Positions 34,990 through 42,378 of a stretch of 64,000 nucleotides of DNA are shown here, piece after piece (positions within the stretch are counted from its first letter, which is position 1; every line of letters begins with the position of its first letter). Location of the stretch: NCBI RefSeq assembly GCF_035920365.1, contig NZ_CP109150.1, positions 2,170,001-2,234,000 of the forward strand, given 5' to 3'. Source of the DNA: Micromonospora sp. NBC_01740. Lineage in GTDB: Bacteria > Actinomycetota > Actinomycetes > Mycobacteriales > Micromonosporaceae. The notes beneath the pieces were generated by a model that did no database searches, was not told the DNA's origin, and saw only the letters and a program-made list of their open reading frames with translations. The translations under genes and the position numbers were made by a program.

Positions 34990-36005
34990 GCCCGGTCCGG
35001 GCGGACGATCGCCTGCCACCGCGCCACCGGCTCGCCGGCGTCGAGCACGTGCAGCAGCGGCCGGCGGGCCACCACGGGGCACACGTGTCCGGGCAGCACC
35101 CGCAGCTCGTCGCCCACCGACACCGACCCCGCGTCGACCGGCCCGCCGTCGGGTGCGGTCAGCACGACACCGCTCATCCAGGTCTGGTCGGCGCCCGCCA
35201 GCAGTTCGTCGGCGTCGGTGCGCAGCACCTGCCCGTCGGTGCCGGTGACGGTCGTGGCGACGGATATCGCGACCGCCCCGGGATCGCACTCGCCCAGCCG
35301 GGCGAACCCGCCGTCGAGCAGCGCGTACGCCCCGGCGCAGACCTCGGTCACGCCGGCGACGTCCAGCACGCCGGCGAGGGTCGGGGTGCCCCCGACGCTG
35401 ACGGCCGGGCAGGGCGACCCGGCCGCGCGGATCCGCTCGGCGACCGACACCAGCAGGCGCGCCTGGCGGCGGCCCAGCTCGACCCGGTCGCGCGCGGCGG
35501 CGGGGTCGGTGATCCCCACATAGCCGGTGACGCCCGCCATCCGCAGCCCGCCGGTCCGCGCGATAGTGGCGGCCAGCCCCACGGCGGCGTCGGGGTCGAC
35601 ACCGACGCGGTGCAGACCGGTGTCGACCTCGACGCGTACGCCGAGTTCGACGCCGTGGGCCTCGGCCGCCGCGCCGAGCCCGGCCACCGCGTCGGGGTGG
35701 TCCACGTGCACCGTCACCGCGCAGTGCCGCGCGAGCTGGGCGAACCTGGTCCACCGCCACGCGTCACGCCAGGGCCACGCCACCACCACGTCCGTCACGC
35801 CCACCGCCACGTAGGCCTCGGCCTCGGCCGCCGAGTGCACCGCGACGCCCACCGCGCCCGCGGCCACCTGCCGGGCGGCGATCTCGGGACTCCGGTGCCC
35901 CTTGACGTGCGCGCGCAGGGCGACGCCGGCCTCGGCCACCCGCCGGCCGTACCGCGCGACGTTCGCGTCCAGCCGGGCCAGGTCGACGGTCACCCGCGGC
36001 GTCAT
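34986..36005 (-). CDS. Fold-type III PLP enzyme (alanine racemase N-terminal / D-serine dehydratase-like)
   Basis: 339 residues. The TIM-barrel starts VTVDLARLDANVARY and has the PLP lysine Lys35 in RAHVKGHRS, as in D-threonine aldolase and D-serine dehydratase (DSD1) relatives. The C-terminal PGHVCPVVA supplies His307 and Cys309, matching the zinc ligands of the DSD1 type. So it probably cleaves or deaminates a D-hydroxy-amino acid. It is coupled by 4-bp overlaps to both the SagB-like gene upstream and the MFS gene downstream. Such an enzyme is unusual in a peptide-modification operon; it might supply or remove a D-amino acid or keto acid. Confidence 0.82.
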   Translation of the reverse strand: MTPRVTVDLARLDANVARYGRRVAEAGVALRAHVKGHRSPEIAARQVAAGAVGVAVHSAAEAEAYVAVGVTDVVVAWPWRDAWRWTRFAQLARHCAVTVHVDHPDAVAGLGAAAEAHGVELGVRVEVDTGLHRVGVDPDAAVGLAATIARTGGLRMAGVTGYVGITDPAAARDRVELGRRQARLLVSVAERIRAAGSPCPAVSVGGTPTLAGVLDVAGVTEVCAGAYALLDGGFARLGECDPGAVAISVATTVTGTDGQVLRTDADELLAGADQTWMSGVVLTAPDGGPVDAGSVSVGDELRVLPGHVCPVVARRPLLHVLDAGEPVARWQAIVRPDRA

Positions 36006-37096
36006 TCGCCGCGCCCGTGCCAGGCGTCCGGCGGGAAGGAGAACGCCGCGTCGCCGCCGGCGAGCATCGCCGCCTGGCGGTCCCGCTCGGCGGGGTGCGG
36101 CACGCCGACGCCGGAGACACCGAGGAAGGCCTCGTCCGGCCAGGACAGCCCGAGGGCGTCCTCGACGGGCGCGTCGCGGGTGGCGGCGGTGAAGAACGTC
36201 CCGAGCCCGAGCGCCGTCGCGGTGAGGTACACGGTCTGGCTCAGGTGGCCGACGTCGAGCAGGAGCGCACGGTACGCGCGGGCGGCCGGGTACTTCCACA
36301 CGGTCCGGTCGAGCACCGCCGCGTACATCAGCAGGAAGCCGGCCTGGGCGGCGTGCGGCTGCCCGCCGCACCACTCGCGCAGCCGGTCCTCGCCGGGGGC
36401 GGGCGCGAGGCGCACCAGCTCGTGGCGGCGCACCGCGTAGTGGTAGATCCCGGGTTCCAGCCCCGCCACGTCGCGGACCACCGGGTAGACCTCGACCGGG
36501 TGGCGGGCCCCGCCGGAGGGAACGGTCTTGAGCAGCGCCGTCCCGACCCCGGAGACGTCCACCTCGCGACGGACCCCGGCCGTCCAGCGCAGCAGGGCCG
36601 CGAACGCGGGCAGCGGCACCGGGCGGTCCGGGTCGAACCATCGGGTCGAGCGCCGGGCCGCGAGGACCGTGGTGAAGTCGACGGCGGGCGGGTCGGCCGG
36701 GGGCAGGGCGATCCGTGGCCCGTCGTGCTCCCTGACCGGATCCGGCTGGCCGGACTTGGCGCGCAACACCGCCGCGTCCTGCGCCGCCGAGCGGAAGACG
36801 TCGCTGCCGAGCGTACGGCTGGCCAGGTGGTAGTAGGTGGCTGCCGGTCCCAGGTCGCGCCACGCGCCGAGGCGTTCCTCCTGGGCGTGCTCCGGCGAAC
36901 CCTCGGCGACGAGCACGTGGGCGTCGAGGAGCTGCTGCGCGAGCCGGCCTTCGGGCTCGGCCCAGTCGGCATAGTCGCGCAGCAGCCTCTCCGCCTCCAC
37001 AGTCAACGCGAACTGCCGGTGCCTCAGCGGGTCGTCGCAGACCAGTTGGCCGTCACGCCACAGGAAGACGACCAGCCGCGACACACGGACACGCAT
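36002..37096 (-). CDS. SagB/ThcOx family flavin-dependent dehydrogenase
   Basis: 364 residues. An N-terminal winged-helix-like peptide-binding region (about 1-65, FLWRDGQLVCDDPLRHRQFAL... ending LLDAHVLV) resembles that of SagB-type RiPP oxidases. An FMN nitroreductase domain follows with RRSTRWF at 148-154, PSGGARHPVEVY at 193-204 and LLLDVGHLSQ at 278-287. SagB enzymes oxidise azolines to azoles made by a YcaO cyclodehydratase, but none is encoded nearby. It starts 21 bp after the 29-residue peptide stop and overlaps the PLP gene by 4 bp. It may desaturate or oxidise the encoded peptide. Confidence 0.88.
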   Translation of the reverse strand: MRVRVSRLVVFLWRDGQLVCDDPLRHRQFALTVEAERLLRDYADWAEPEGRLAQQLLDAHVLVAEGSPEHAQEERLGAWRDLGPAATYYHLASRTLGSDVFRSAAQDAAVLRAKSGQPDPVREHDGPRIALPPADPPAVDFTTVLAARRSTRWFDPDRPVPLPAFAALLRWTAGVRREVDVSGVGTALLKTVPSGGARHPVEVYPVVRDVAGLEPGIYHYAVRRHELVRLAPAPGEDRLREWCGGQPHAAQAGFLLMYAAVLDRTVWKYPAARAYRALLLDVGHLSQTVYLTATALGLGTFFTAATRDAPVEDALGLSWPDEAFLGVSGVGVPHPAERDRQAAMLAGGDAAFSFPPDAWHGRGE

Positions 37097-37117
37097 GACT
37101 ACTCAGGCTTCGACCGG

Positions 37118-37207
37118 TCAGACCTCGACCGGAGGCTCCAGGCAGGTCAGTTCCTGGTCGTAGTCGTCGGACGCCACCGGCTCGAAGGCCTCGATCTGCT
37201 CGGTCAT
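37118..37207 (-). CDS. 29-residue acidic peptide, candidate RiPP precursor
   Basis: Short gene starting ATG 37207 and ending TGA 37118, with GAGGGGAG about 7 nt upstream. It begins MTEQIEAFEPV and ends LTCLEPPVEV, with one Cys (22), one Tyr (16), nine acidic residues and no Lys, Arg or His. Third codon positions are G or C in 27 of 29 codons, as expected for a translated gene here. It is the first gene of the overlapping operon with the SagB-like oxidoreductase, PLP enzyme, exporter and methyltransferase. This suggests a precursor peptide whose C-terminal TCLEPPVEV could be the core. A translated leader for control of the operon is the alternative. Confidence 0.68.
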   Translation of the reverse strand: MTEQIEAFEPVASDDYDQELTCLEPPVEV

Positions 37208-37236
37208 GCGGGAGCTCCCCTCACTAATCGGCGTTG

Positions 37237-37275
37237 ATCACTGTGATGCACCGTATCAGACCGTCCACAGTGAAC
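37237..37275 (-). promoter_or_regulatory. Operator-like palindrome upstream of the peptide operon
   Basis: ATCACTGTGAT at 37237-37247 is a perfect odd palindrome about 30 bp before the peptide start. A near copy (CACAGTGA, 37266-37273) lies 25-30 bp further upstream. On the minus strand TGATAC (37252-37257 as GTATCA) lies between them and could be a -10 box. No regulator gene is adjacent, so this is a prediction. Confidence 0.4.
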
Positions 37276-37318
37276 ACACCCACCGACATGGATCGAGCCG
37301 ACCCGCTCCCGCGCCGAC

Positions 37319-38047
37319 TCAGGCCTCGTGGACCTCCAGCACCCGGGTGGTCGGGGCGGCGTCGCCCAGCTCACCGCGCAGCGCCACCCGCTCCGGGTCG
37401 GCCAGGAAACCGTCGTAGCCGGCGCGGGTGTCGAACCGGATCAGGTGCACCTCCGTACGCCCGTCGCCGGTGCGCTGCCGACGCTCCAGCCGCCCGCCGT
37501 GCCGCCCGAGCAGGCCGAGCACCGCGTCCTCGTACCGCTGGCCGGTCTCGACCGCGTCGGGGGCCAGCTCCACCAGCGCCACCAGGCGCACGGCGGCGGC
37601 CGGGTCGGTGACCAGCGACTTGAAGAAGTGGTGGTCGACGTGGCCGCCGGGGATGCCCTCCCGGCGGCCCGTGTCGAGGTAGCCGTGCCGGCGGTAGAAC
37701 TCCGGCGCCTGGAACGAGAACGAGGAGACCGACATCTCCGTGCAGCCGCGCCGGCGGGCCTCGTCCTCGGCGGCCCGCAGCAGCCGGCCGCCCCACCCCT
37801 CGGCACGGCGGTCCTCGCGCACCCACACCATGTTGATCCCGGCGCAGCCGCCCCAGGTCCACCCGGTCAGGCCGGCCACCAGCTCGCCGTCGGCGTCGTC
37901 GACCCGGACGCAGAGGCCGGCCTCGTCGTCCGCGCCGGTCGCCCGGTTGTTGAAGATGGTCAGCTCCGCGTCGAGCCGTGCCTGGAGTTCCTTGTCCTCG
38001 CGGAGCACCCGAAGGACGCTGCCGGCGTCGTTCCCCGTGGTCGTCAT
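37319..38047 (-). CDS. GNAT family N-acetyltransferase with C-terminal ferredoxin-like domain
   Basis: 242 residues. The N-terminal GNAT domain (about 1-155) has the acetyl-CoA loop region REDRRAEGWGGRLLRAAEDEARRRG and ends FYRRHGYLDTGRREG. It is joined to about 85 residues reading VRLVALVELAPDAVETGQRYEDAVLGLLGRHGG..., the pattern of a DUF1330/EthD-type alpha-beta barrel. This two-domain fusion is unusual and may combine an enzyme with a dimer or ligand domain. ATG 38047 gives the best N-terminus. It ends 111 bp before the peptide gene on the same strand, and a separate promoter for that operon is likely. Confidence 0.8.
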   Translation of the reverse strand: MTTTGNDAGSVLRVLREDKELQARLDAELTIFNNRATGADDEAGLCVRVDDADGELVAGLTGWTWGGCAGINMVWVREDRRAEGWGGRLLRAAEDEARRRGCTEMSVSSFSFQAPEFYRRHGYLDTGRREGIPGGHVDHHFFKSLVTDPAAAVRLVALVELAPDAVETGQRYEDAVLGLLGRHGGRLERRQRTGDGRTEVHLIRFDTRAGYDGFLADPERVALRGELGDAAPTTRVLEVHEA

Positions 38048-38122
38048 GCGGCGGAGTATCGCAGCGCCCCGCCCCCGGTGACACCGCAAATCCGGCGGCG
38101 CCGCCTGCCGGGCGGGGCCCCG

Positions 38123-38968
38123 TTATCCGGCGACGCCGACCGCCTCGGCGCTGGCCGTCCAGAGTCGGGCGGCGAGCTGCGGATCGGTCGCCCTGGGCAG
38201 CGGCCGGCGCAGCCGCCGGTCGACGTGGTAGCCGCCCGTCACCAGCCGCTCCGGGTCCTGGTTGGCCAGCCAGACCAGCGTCTCCGCGCCCTTCTCCGGG
38301 CTGCGCAGCGGCAGGATCCGCATGCCCAGGGCGACCAGCCGGTTGTCGTTGCCGAACCGGCTGCGCACCACCCCCGGATGGAAGGAGTACGCGGGGATCT
38401 CCGGCCAGCGCCGGGCCGCCTCGGCCGTGAAGAGGATGTTCGCCTGCTTGCTGGTGCCGTACGCCTGCATGGGCCGGTAGCGGCGCAGCGCGGCGTTGAG
38501 GTCGGCCGGGTCGAGCACGCCGCTGCGGTGCGCGCCGGAGGCGGTCACCACCATCCGGCCGATCCGGTCCCGCAGCAGGTTGCTGAGCAGGAACGGGGCC
38601 AGGTGGTTGGCCTGGATCGAGAGCTCGAAGCCGTCTACCGTGGTGAGCGGCTGGAGCGCGATCGCCCCGGCGTTGTTGGCGAGCACGTCGATCCGGTCGT
38701 ACGCCTCGCGCAGCTTGCCGGCCAACCGGCGGACGTCGTCCAGCACCGCGAAGTCGGCCCGGAACAGCTCCGGTCGCTCGCCGGACGCCTCCCGCACCTG
38801 TTCCGCCGCGGCCTGGAGTCGGGCCGGGTCGCGGCCGACCAGTACCACCTGGTCACCGCGGCGCGCCAGGTCGACGGCGGCCGCCAGCCCGATGCCCGAA
38901 CTGGCCCCGGTCACCACCACGATCCGACGCCCAGTGAGATCTTCCACAGGTCCATTCACCCCGGTCAC
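38123..38968 (-). CDS. Short-chain dehydrogenase/reductase (retinol dehydrogenase-like)
   Basis: 281 residues of the classical SDR fold. NAD(P)-binding TGASSGIG lies at 20-27, NNAG at 98-101, the catalytic Ser near 144 (TASGAH), and Tyr170-x3-Lys174 (YGTSK). The arrangement matches human RDH-like/WW-domain oxidoreductase types common in actinomycetes. GTG 38968 has TAACCT 6 nt upstream (38975-38980, minus strand), a leaderless pattern. Substrate unknown. It is divergent from the CoA-ester lyase gene with 104 bp between. Confidence 0.88.
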   Translation of the reverse strand: MTGVNGPVEDLTGRRIVVVTGASSGIGLAAAVDLARRGDQVVLVGRDPARLQAAAEQVREASGERPELFRADFAVLDDVRRLAGKLREAYDRIDVLANNAGAIALQPLTTVDGFELSIQANHLAPFLLSNLLRDRIGRMVVTASGAHRSGVLDPADLNAALRRYRPMQAYGTSKQANILFTAEAARRWPEIPAYSFHPGVVRSRFGNDNRLVALGMRILPLRSPEKGAETLVWLANQDPERLVTGGYHVDRRLRRPLPRATDPQLAARLWTASAEAVGVAG

Positions 38969-39072
38969 GGCACGAGGTTACCGTGGCGTCACAAAGACCT
39001 TTGGGATCGTTAAGCCCTCGCATTTCGTCAGGTGACGTCGGCGTGCCCGCGCACGCTGGAAGGAGCGCATCC

Positions 39073-40029
39073 ATGGCCGCAGTCGGTCGCCCCCGTCGGT
39101 CCTGCCTCGCGGTACCCGGCTCCAGCGTCAAGATGCTCGGCAAGGCCCAGGGGCTCCCGGCCGACCAGGTCTTCCTGGACCTGGAGGACGCGGTCGCCCC
39201 GCTGGCCAAGCCCGACGCCCGGAAGAACATCGTCGCGGCGCTCAACGAGGGCGACTGGTCGGGCAAGACCCGCGTCGTCCGGGTCAACGACCTGACCACG
39301 CCGTGGACCTACCGGGACGTCATCGACGTGGTGGAGGGCGCCGGCGCCAACCTCGACTGCGTCATGCTGCCCAAGGTGCAGAACGCGGCCCAGGTGCAGT
39401 GGCTCGACATGACCCTGACCCAGCTGGAGAAGACGCTCGGCCTGGAGGTCGGCCGGATCGGCATCGAGGCGCAGATCGAGAACGCCGCCGGCCTGGTCAA
39501 CATCGACGCCATCGCGGCCGCCTCGCCCCGGGTCGAGACCATCATCTTCGGTCCGGCCGACTTCATGGCCTCGATCAACATGAAGTCCCTGGTGGTCGGC
39601 GCGCTCATCCCGGACTACCCGGGCGACCCCTACCACTACATCCTCATGCGCATCCTGATGGCAGCCCGGATGCACGACAAGCAGGCCATCGACGGCCCGT
39701 TCCTGCAGATCCGCGACGTGGACGCGTTCCGCGAGGTGGCCAAGCGCTCGGCGGCGCTCGGCTTCGACGGCAAGTGGGTGCTGCACCCGGGCCAGATCGA
39801 CGCCGCGAACGAGGTCTACTCGCCGGCCCAGGCCGACTACGACCACGCCGAGCTGATCCTCGACGCGTACGAGCACTACACGTCGGAGGCGGGCGGCCGG
39901 CTGGGCGCGGTGATGCTCGGCGACGAGATGATCGACGAGGCGTCCCGCAAGATGGCCCTCGTGGTGGCGGCGAAGGGCCGGGCCGCGGGCATGACCCGCA
40001 CCTCGTCCTTCACCCCGCCGGCCGAGTAG
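39073..40029 (+). CDS. HpcH/HpaI-type CoA ester lyase (malyl-/citramalyl-CoA lyase-like)
   Basis: 318 residues with the CitE/Mcl barrel. RRSCLAVPGSSVKMLGKA begins the protein; FLDLEDAV lies at 34-41; the metal-binding region includes GIEAQIENAAGLVNIDAIA and FGPADFMASI; and KWVLHPGQIDAANEVYSPA near the C-terminus is typical of malyl-CoA/beta-methylmalyl-CoA lyases. AAGGAG lies about 9 nt before ATG 39073. It would split a malyl-CoA-type thioester into glyoxylate and an acyl-CoA. An acyl-CoA dehydrogenase (42.4 kb) and MaoC hydratase (50.7 kb) in the window could serve the same route. Confidence 0.88.
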   Translation: MAAVGRPRRSCLAVPGSSVKMLGKAQGLPADQVFLDLEDAVAPLAKPDARKNIVAALNEGDWSGKTRVVRVNDLTTPWTYRDVIDVVEGAGANLDCVMLPKVQNAAQVQWLDMTLTQLEKTLGLEVGRIGIEAQIENAAGLVNIDAIAAASPRVETIIFGPADFMASINMKSLVVGALIPDYPGDPYHYILMRILMAARMHDKQAIDGPFLQIRDVDAFREVAKRSAALGFDGKWVLHPGQIDAANEVYSPAQADYDHAELILDAYEHYTSEAGGRLGAVMLGDEMIDEASRKMALVVAAKGRAAGMTRTSSFTPPAE

Positions 40030-40050
40030 TCCCCGCGCCTCCCGACATCC

Positions 40051-40080
40051 GTGCCGCCCCGGTCCGCGCCGGGGCGGCAC
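40051..40080. terminator. Bidirectional terminator after the CoA ester lyase gene
   Basis: 12-bp perfect stem: 40051-40062 pairs with 40069-40080 around TCCGCG. It lies between convergent genes. Confidence 0.83.
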
Positions 40081-40087
40081 CGTCGCG

Positions 40088-40621
40088 TCAGTAGTTGGTG
40101 CCGCCGGTGTCGGCCTGGGAGATCGCGAAGATGATGATCGCCACGTAGAAGAGGACCACCAGCAGGTAGAGGCCGGTGACGATCCAGCCGACGATGATGC
40201 CGGCCTTCGCCATGCCCTCGCCGCCCTCGCCGGTCTCCCGGATCTGCTTCTGCGCGACGTGGCCGAGGATCGCGCCGATCGGCGCGGTGATGCAGGAGCC
40301 GATGCCGACCAGGGCGAGCACCAGTGCGGCGATGGCGAGGCCGTTGGTCCTCAACGAGGGGGCGTAGCCGTAGTTCGGGTAGGCCGGCGGGTAGGCGGCG
40401 GGCCCGGGCTGGCCGGCGGCGTGCTTCATCCCGGCGTACGGGTCGCCGCCCGCGTACGGGTCCGGGGCGTACGGGTCGGCCGGCGCGTACGGGTCGGGGC
40501 CGGTGGGCTGGGTGGGGACGGGTTGACCGCTCACCGGGAGGGCGGGGTCGGCGGGTGGGCTCGACTGCTGGCCCGACCACGCCGGGTCGTTCCAGCCGCC
40601 GGAGGGCGGGGGATATGTCAT
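40088..40621 (-). CDS. DUF4190 domain membrane protein, copy 1
   Basis: 177 residues. A Pro/Tyr/Gly-rich cytoplasmic N-terminus (about 1-90) contains [26 protein letters not shown] repeats. Two hydrophobic helices follow ([22 protein letters not shown] and [26 protein letters not shown]) with the conserved loop [22 protein letters not shown] of DUF4190. A paralogue sits 1 kb away at 41659-42204 in the same orientation, with an SDR gene between. The function is unknown; such proteins are common in actinomycetes. Confidence 0.86.
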   Translation of the reverse strand: MTYPPPSGGWNDPAWSGQQSSPPADPALPVSGQPVPTQPTGPDPYAPADPYAPDPYAGGDPYAGMKHAAGQPGPAAYPPAYPNYGYAPSLRTNGLAIAALVLALVGIGSCITAPIGAILGHVAQKQIRETGEGGEGMAKAGIIVGWIVTGLYLLVVLFYVAIIIFAISQADTGGTNY

Positions 40622-40892
40622 TCGTCTGCTCCGTAGGGTGCGGGGTGCGCCCGTCAGGGTAGTCAGGCCTGCCCAGACCCCGAGGTGTCACCACCGGGTG
40701 TGCCGCGTTGCCCGGGCCGGAGGAAGCGGGCAGGATCCTGGCATGGTGATTGACGCGCGAGCCGCGGACCGCTCCGGCAGCCGACCGAGACGGGACGCGA
40801 GCCGCCCCGGCGTGGCCCGGCGCACCCGCGCCGCCGCCCAGCCGGGCACCGCCGGCATCGACGAGCCCGCGCCGCTGCCGGACCCGGTGACC

Positions 40893-41648
40893 ATGCGCCT
40901 CGACGGGAAGGTCGCCCTGGTCACCGGGGCGGGCAGCCCGGACGGCATCGGGTACGCGACGGCCCGCCGGCTGGCCGACCTCGGCGCCCGGGTGGCCATC
41001 GTCTCCACCACCCGACGCATCCACGACCGGGCCGGCGAGCTGGGCGTGACCGGCTTCGTCGCCGACCTCACCGACGAGTCGGAGGTGGGCGCGCTCGCCG
41101 ACGCGGTCGCCGAGCAGCTCGGGGACGTCGAGGTGCTGGTCAACAACGCGGGCCTGGCCAGCCGGGCCAGCCCCGAGGTGCTGCGCCCGGTCGCCCAGCT
41201 CAGCTACGACGAGTGGCGCGGTGAGATCGACCGCAACCTCACCACCGCGTTCCTGTGCAGCCGGGCCTTCATCGGCGGCATGGCCGAGCGGGGCTGGGGC
41301 CGGATCGTCAACCTGTCGGCCACCGCCGGGCCGGTCAACGCCCTGCCCACCGAGGCGGCCTACGCGGCGGCCAAGGCGGGCGTGGTCGGGCTGACCCGGG
41401 CGCTGGCGATGGAGATGATCGCCGACGGGGTGACCGTGAACGCCGTCGCGCCGGGCACCATCCACACCGCGGCCTCCACGGTGGCGGAGATCCGGCAGGG
41501 CCTCGGCACCCCGGTCGGCCGCCCCGGCACGCCGGACGAGGTGGCCGCGGCGATCGTCTTCCTCTGCTCGCCGGCCGCCTCGTACATCACCGGGCAGATG
41601 CTGGTGGTGGACGGCGGCAACAGCGTCCGTGAGGCCGAGTTCCGCTGA
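40893..41648 (+). CDS. SDR family oxidoreductase (FabG-like)
   Basis: 251 residues beginning [14 protein letters not shown]. The dinucleotide loop is an enlarged [10 protein letters not shown] (11-20). NNAG lies near 84, the catalytic Ser142 region is LSATAGPV, and Tyr157-x3-Lys161 (YAAAK) is present. The C-terminus has [13 protein letters not shown] and [12 protein letters not shown], typical of 3-oxoacyl reductase-type SDRs. ATG 40893 is chosen since the fold starts there; an in-frame ATG at 40743 would add 50 disordered residues. It is flanked by two DUF4190 genes on the other strand. Confidence 0.86.
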   Translation: MRLDGKVALVTGAGSPDGIGYATARRLADLGARVAIVSTTRRIHDRAGELGVTGFVADLTDESEVGALADAVAEQLGDVEVLVNNAGLASRASPEVLRPVAQLSYDEWRGEIDRNLTTAFLCSRAFIGGMAERGWGRIVNLSATAGPVNALPTEAAYAAAKAGVVGLTRALAMEMIADGVTVNAVAPGTIHTAASTVAEIRQGLGTPVGRPGTPDEVAAAIVFLCSPAASYITGQMLVVDGGNSVREAEFR

Positions 41649-41658
41649 TCTGCGGGGC

Positions 41659-42204
41659 TCAGTAGTTGGGGCCGTTGTTGCCGGCGAGGGCGATCAGCGC
41701 GATCCAGCCGCAGCAGGCCAGCACGCCGAGCCCGGTGATGACGTAGCTGAGGATGAGGCCCCACGTGGCGAGCTGGTCGCCCTCCTCGCCCGTCGTACGG
41801 ATCTGCCGCTTGGCCAGGTGCCCGAGGACGATGCCGATCGGGGAGAAGACGAACGCGAAGACCAGCGAGAGGATGGCGAGCACGTTCGTCCCGCCGGCCC
41901 GGGGACCGGACGGCGGGCCGTACTGCCCGTAGGGCGTCTGCGGGGTGTACGGGGGCTGGTGCCCCCACTGCTGCCCGTGCGGCGGTTCGCCGGGCTGCTC
42001 GTAGCTGGGCTGCCCGTACGCGGGCTGCTGGTGGGCCGGCTCGTAGGACGGTGGTTCGTAGGACGGCTGCTCGTAGGACGGCGGCCCGTACGACGGTGGC
42101 TCCGGTGGGGGCTCGTAGCTCGACGGATCGTGCCCCGGCGGGGGCTCCCAGGGTGACGGCGACCGGTCCGGATCGGGCGGCCCCGACGACGGTGGCTGGC
42201 TCAC
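41659..42204 (-). CDS. DUF4190 domain membrane protein, copy 2
   Basis: 181 residues. The first half is Pro/Tyr/Ser-rich with SYEPPSYG/SYEQ repeats. The second half has two helices (NVLAILSLVFAFVFSPIGIVLG and WGLILSYVITGLGVLACCGWIALIALA) joined by the loop GHLAKRQIRTTGEEGDQLA, clearly related to the 40088-40621 protein. It converges with the SDR gene with a 10-bp gap. ATG 42204 is preceded by AGGAGG-like sequence. Role unknown. Confidence 0.86.
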   Translation of the reverse strand: MSQPPSSGPPDPDRSPSPWEPPPGHDPSSYEPPPEPPSYGPPSYEQPSYEPPSYEPAHQQPAYGQPSYEQPGEPPHGQQWGHQPPYTPQTPYGQYGPPSGPRAGGTNVLAILSLVFAFVFSPIGIVLGHLAKRQIRTTGEEGDQLATWGLILSYVITGLGVLACCGWIALIALAGNNGPNY

Positions 42205-42324
42205 GGTCTCCTCCTGCCGGTGGCGGATCGCGTCCCCTCTTGCCGGACGCTACCCGCAGCGGTGAACCTTTTCACAGCGGTTGTGTGGACTGGTCACCTT
42301 GGCCTCGACCGCCGTGCGGCCAAT

Positions 42325-42342
42325 ACTGACGAAGCGTTCAGT
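42325..42342 (+). promoter_or_regulatory. Imperfect palindrome upstream of acyl-CoA dehydrogenase, TetR-type operator candidate
   Basis: ACTGA (42325-42329) and TCAGT (42338-42342) pair across CGAAGCGT, whose ends CG/CG also match. It lies 37 bp before the start codon. A second palindrome, GTGAA-CCTT-TTCAC, lies at 42262-42275. No regulator gene is adjacent. Confidence 0.35.
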
Positions 42343-42378
42343 TACCCATGAGTAAGGCGCCGACCCCCGGAGGCTGAG

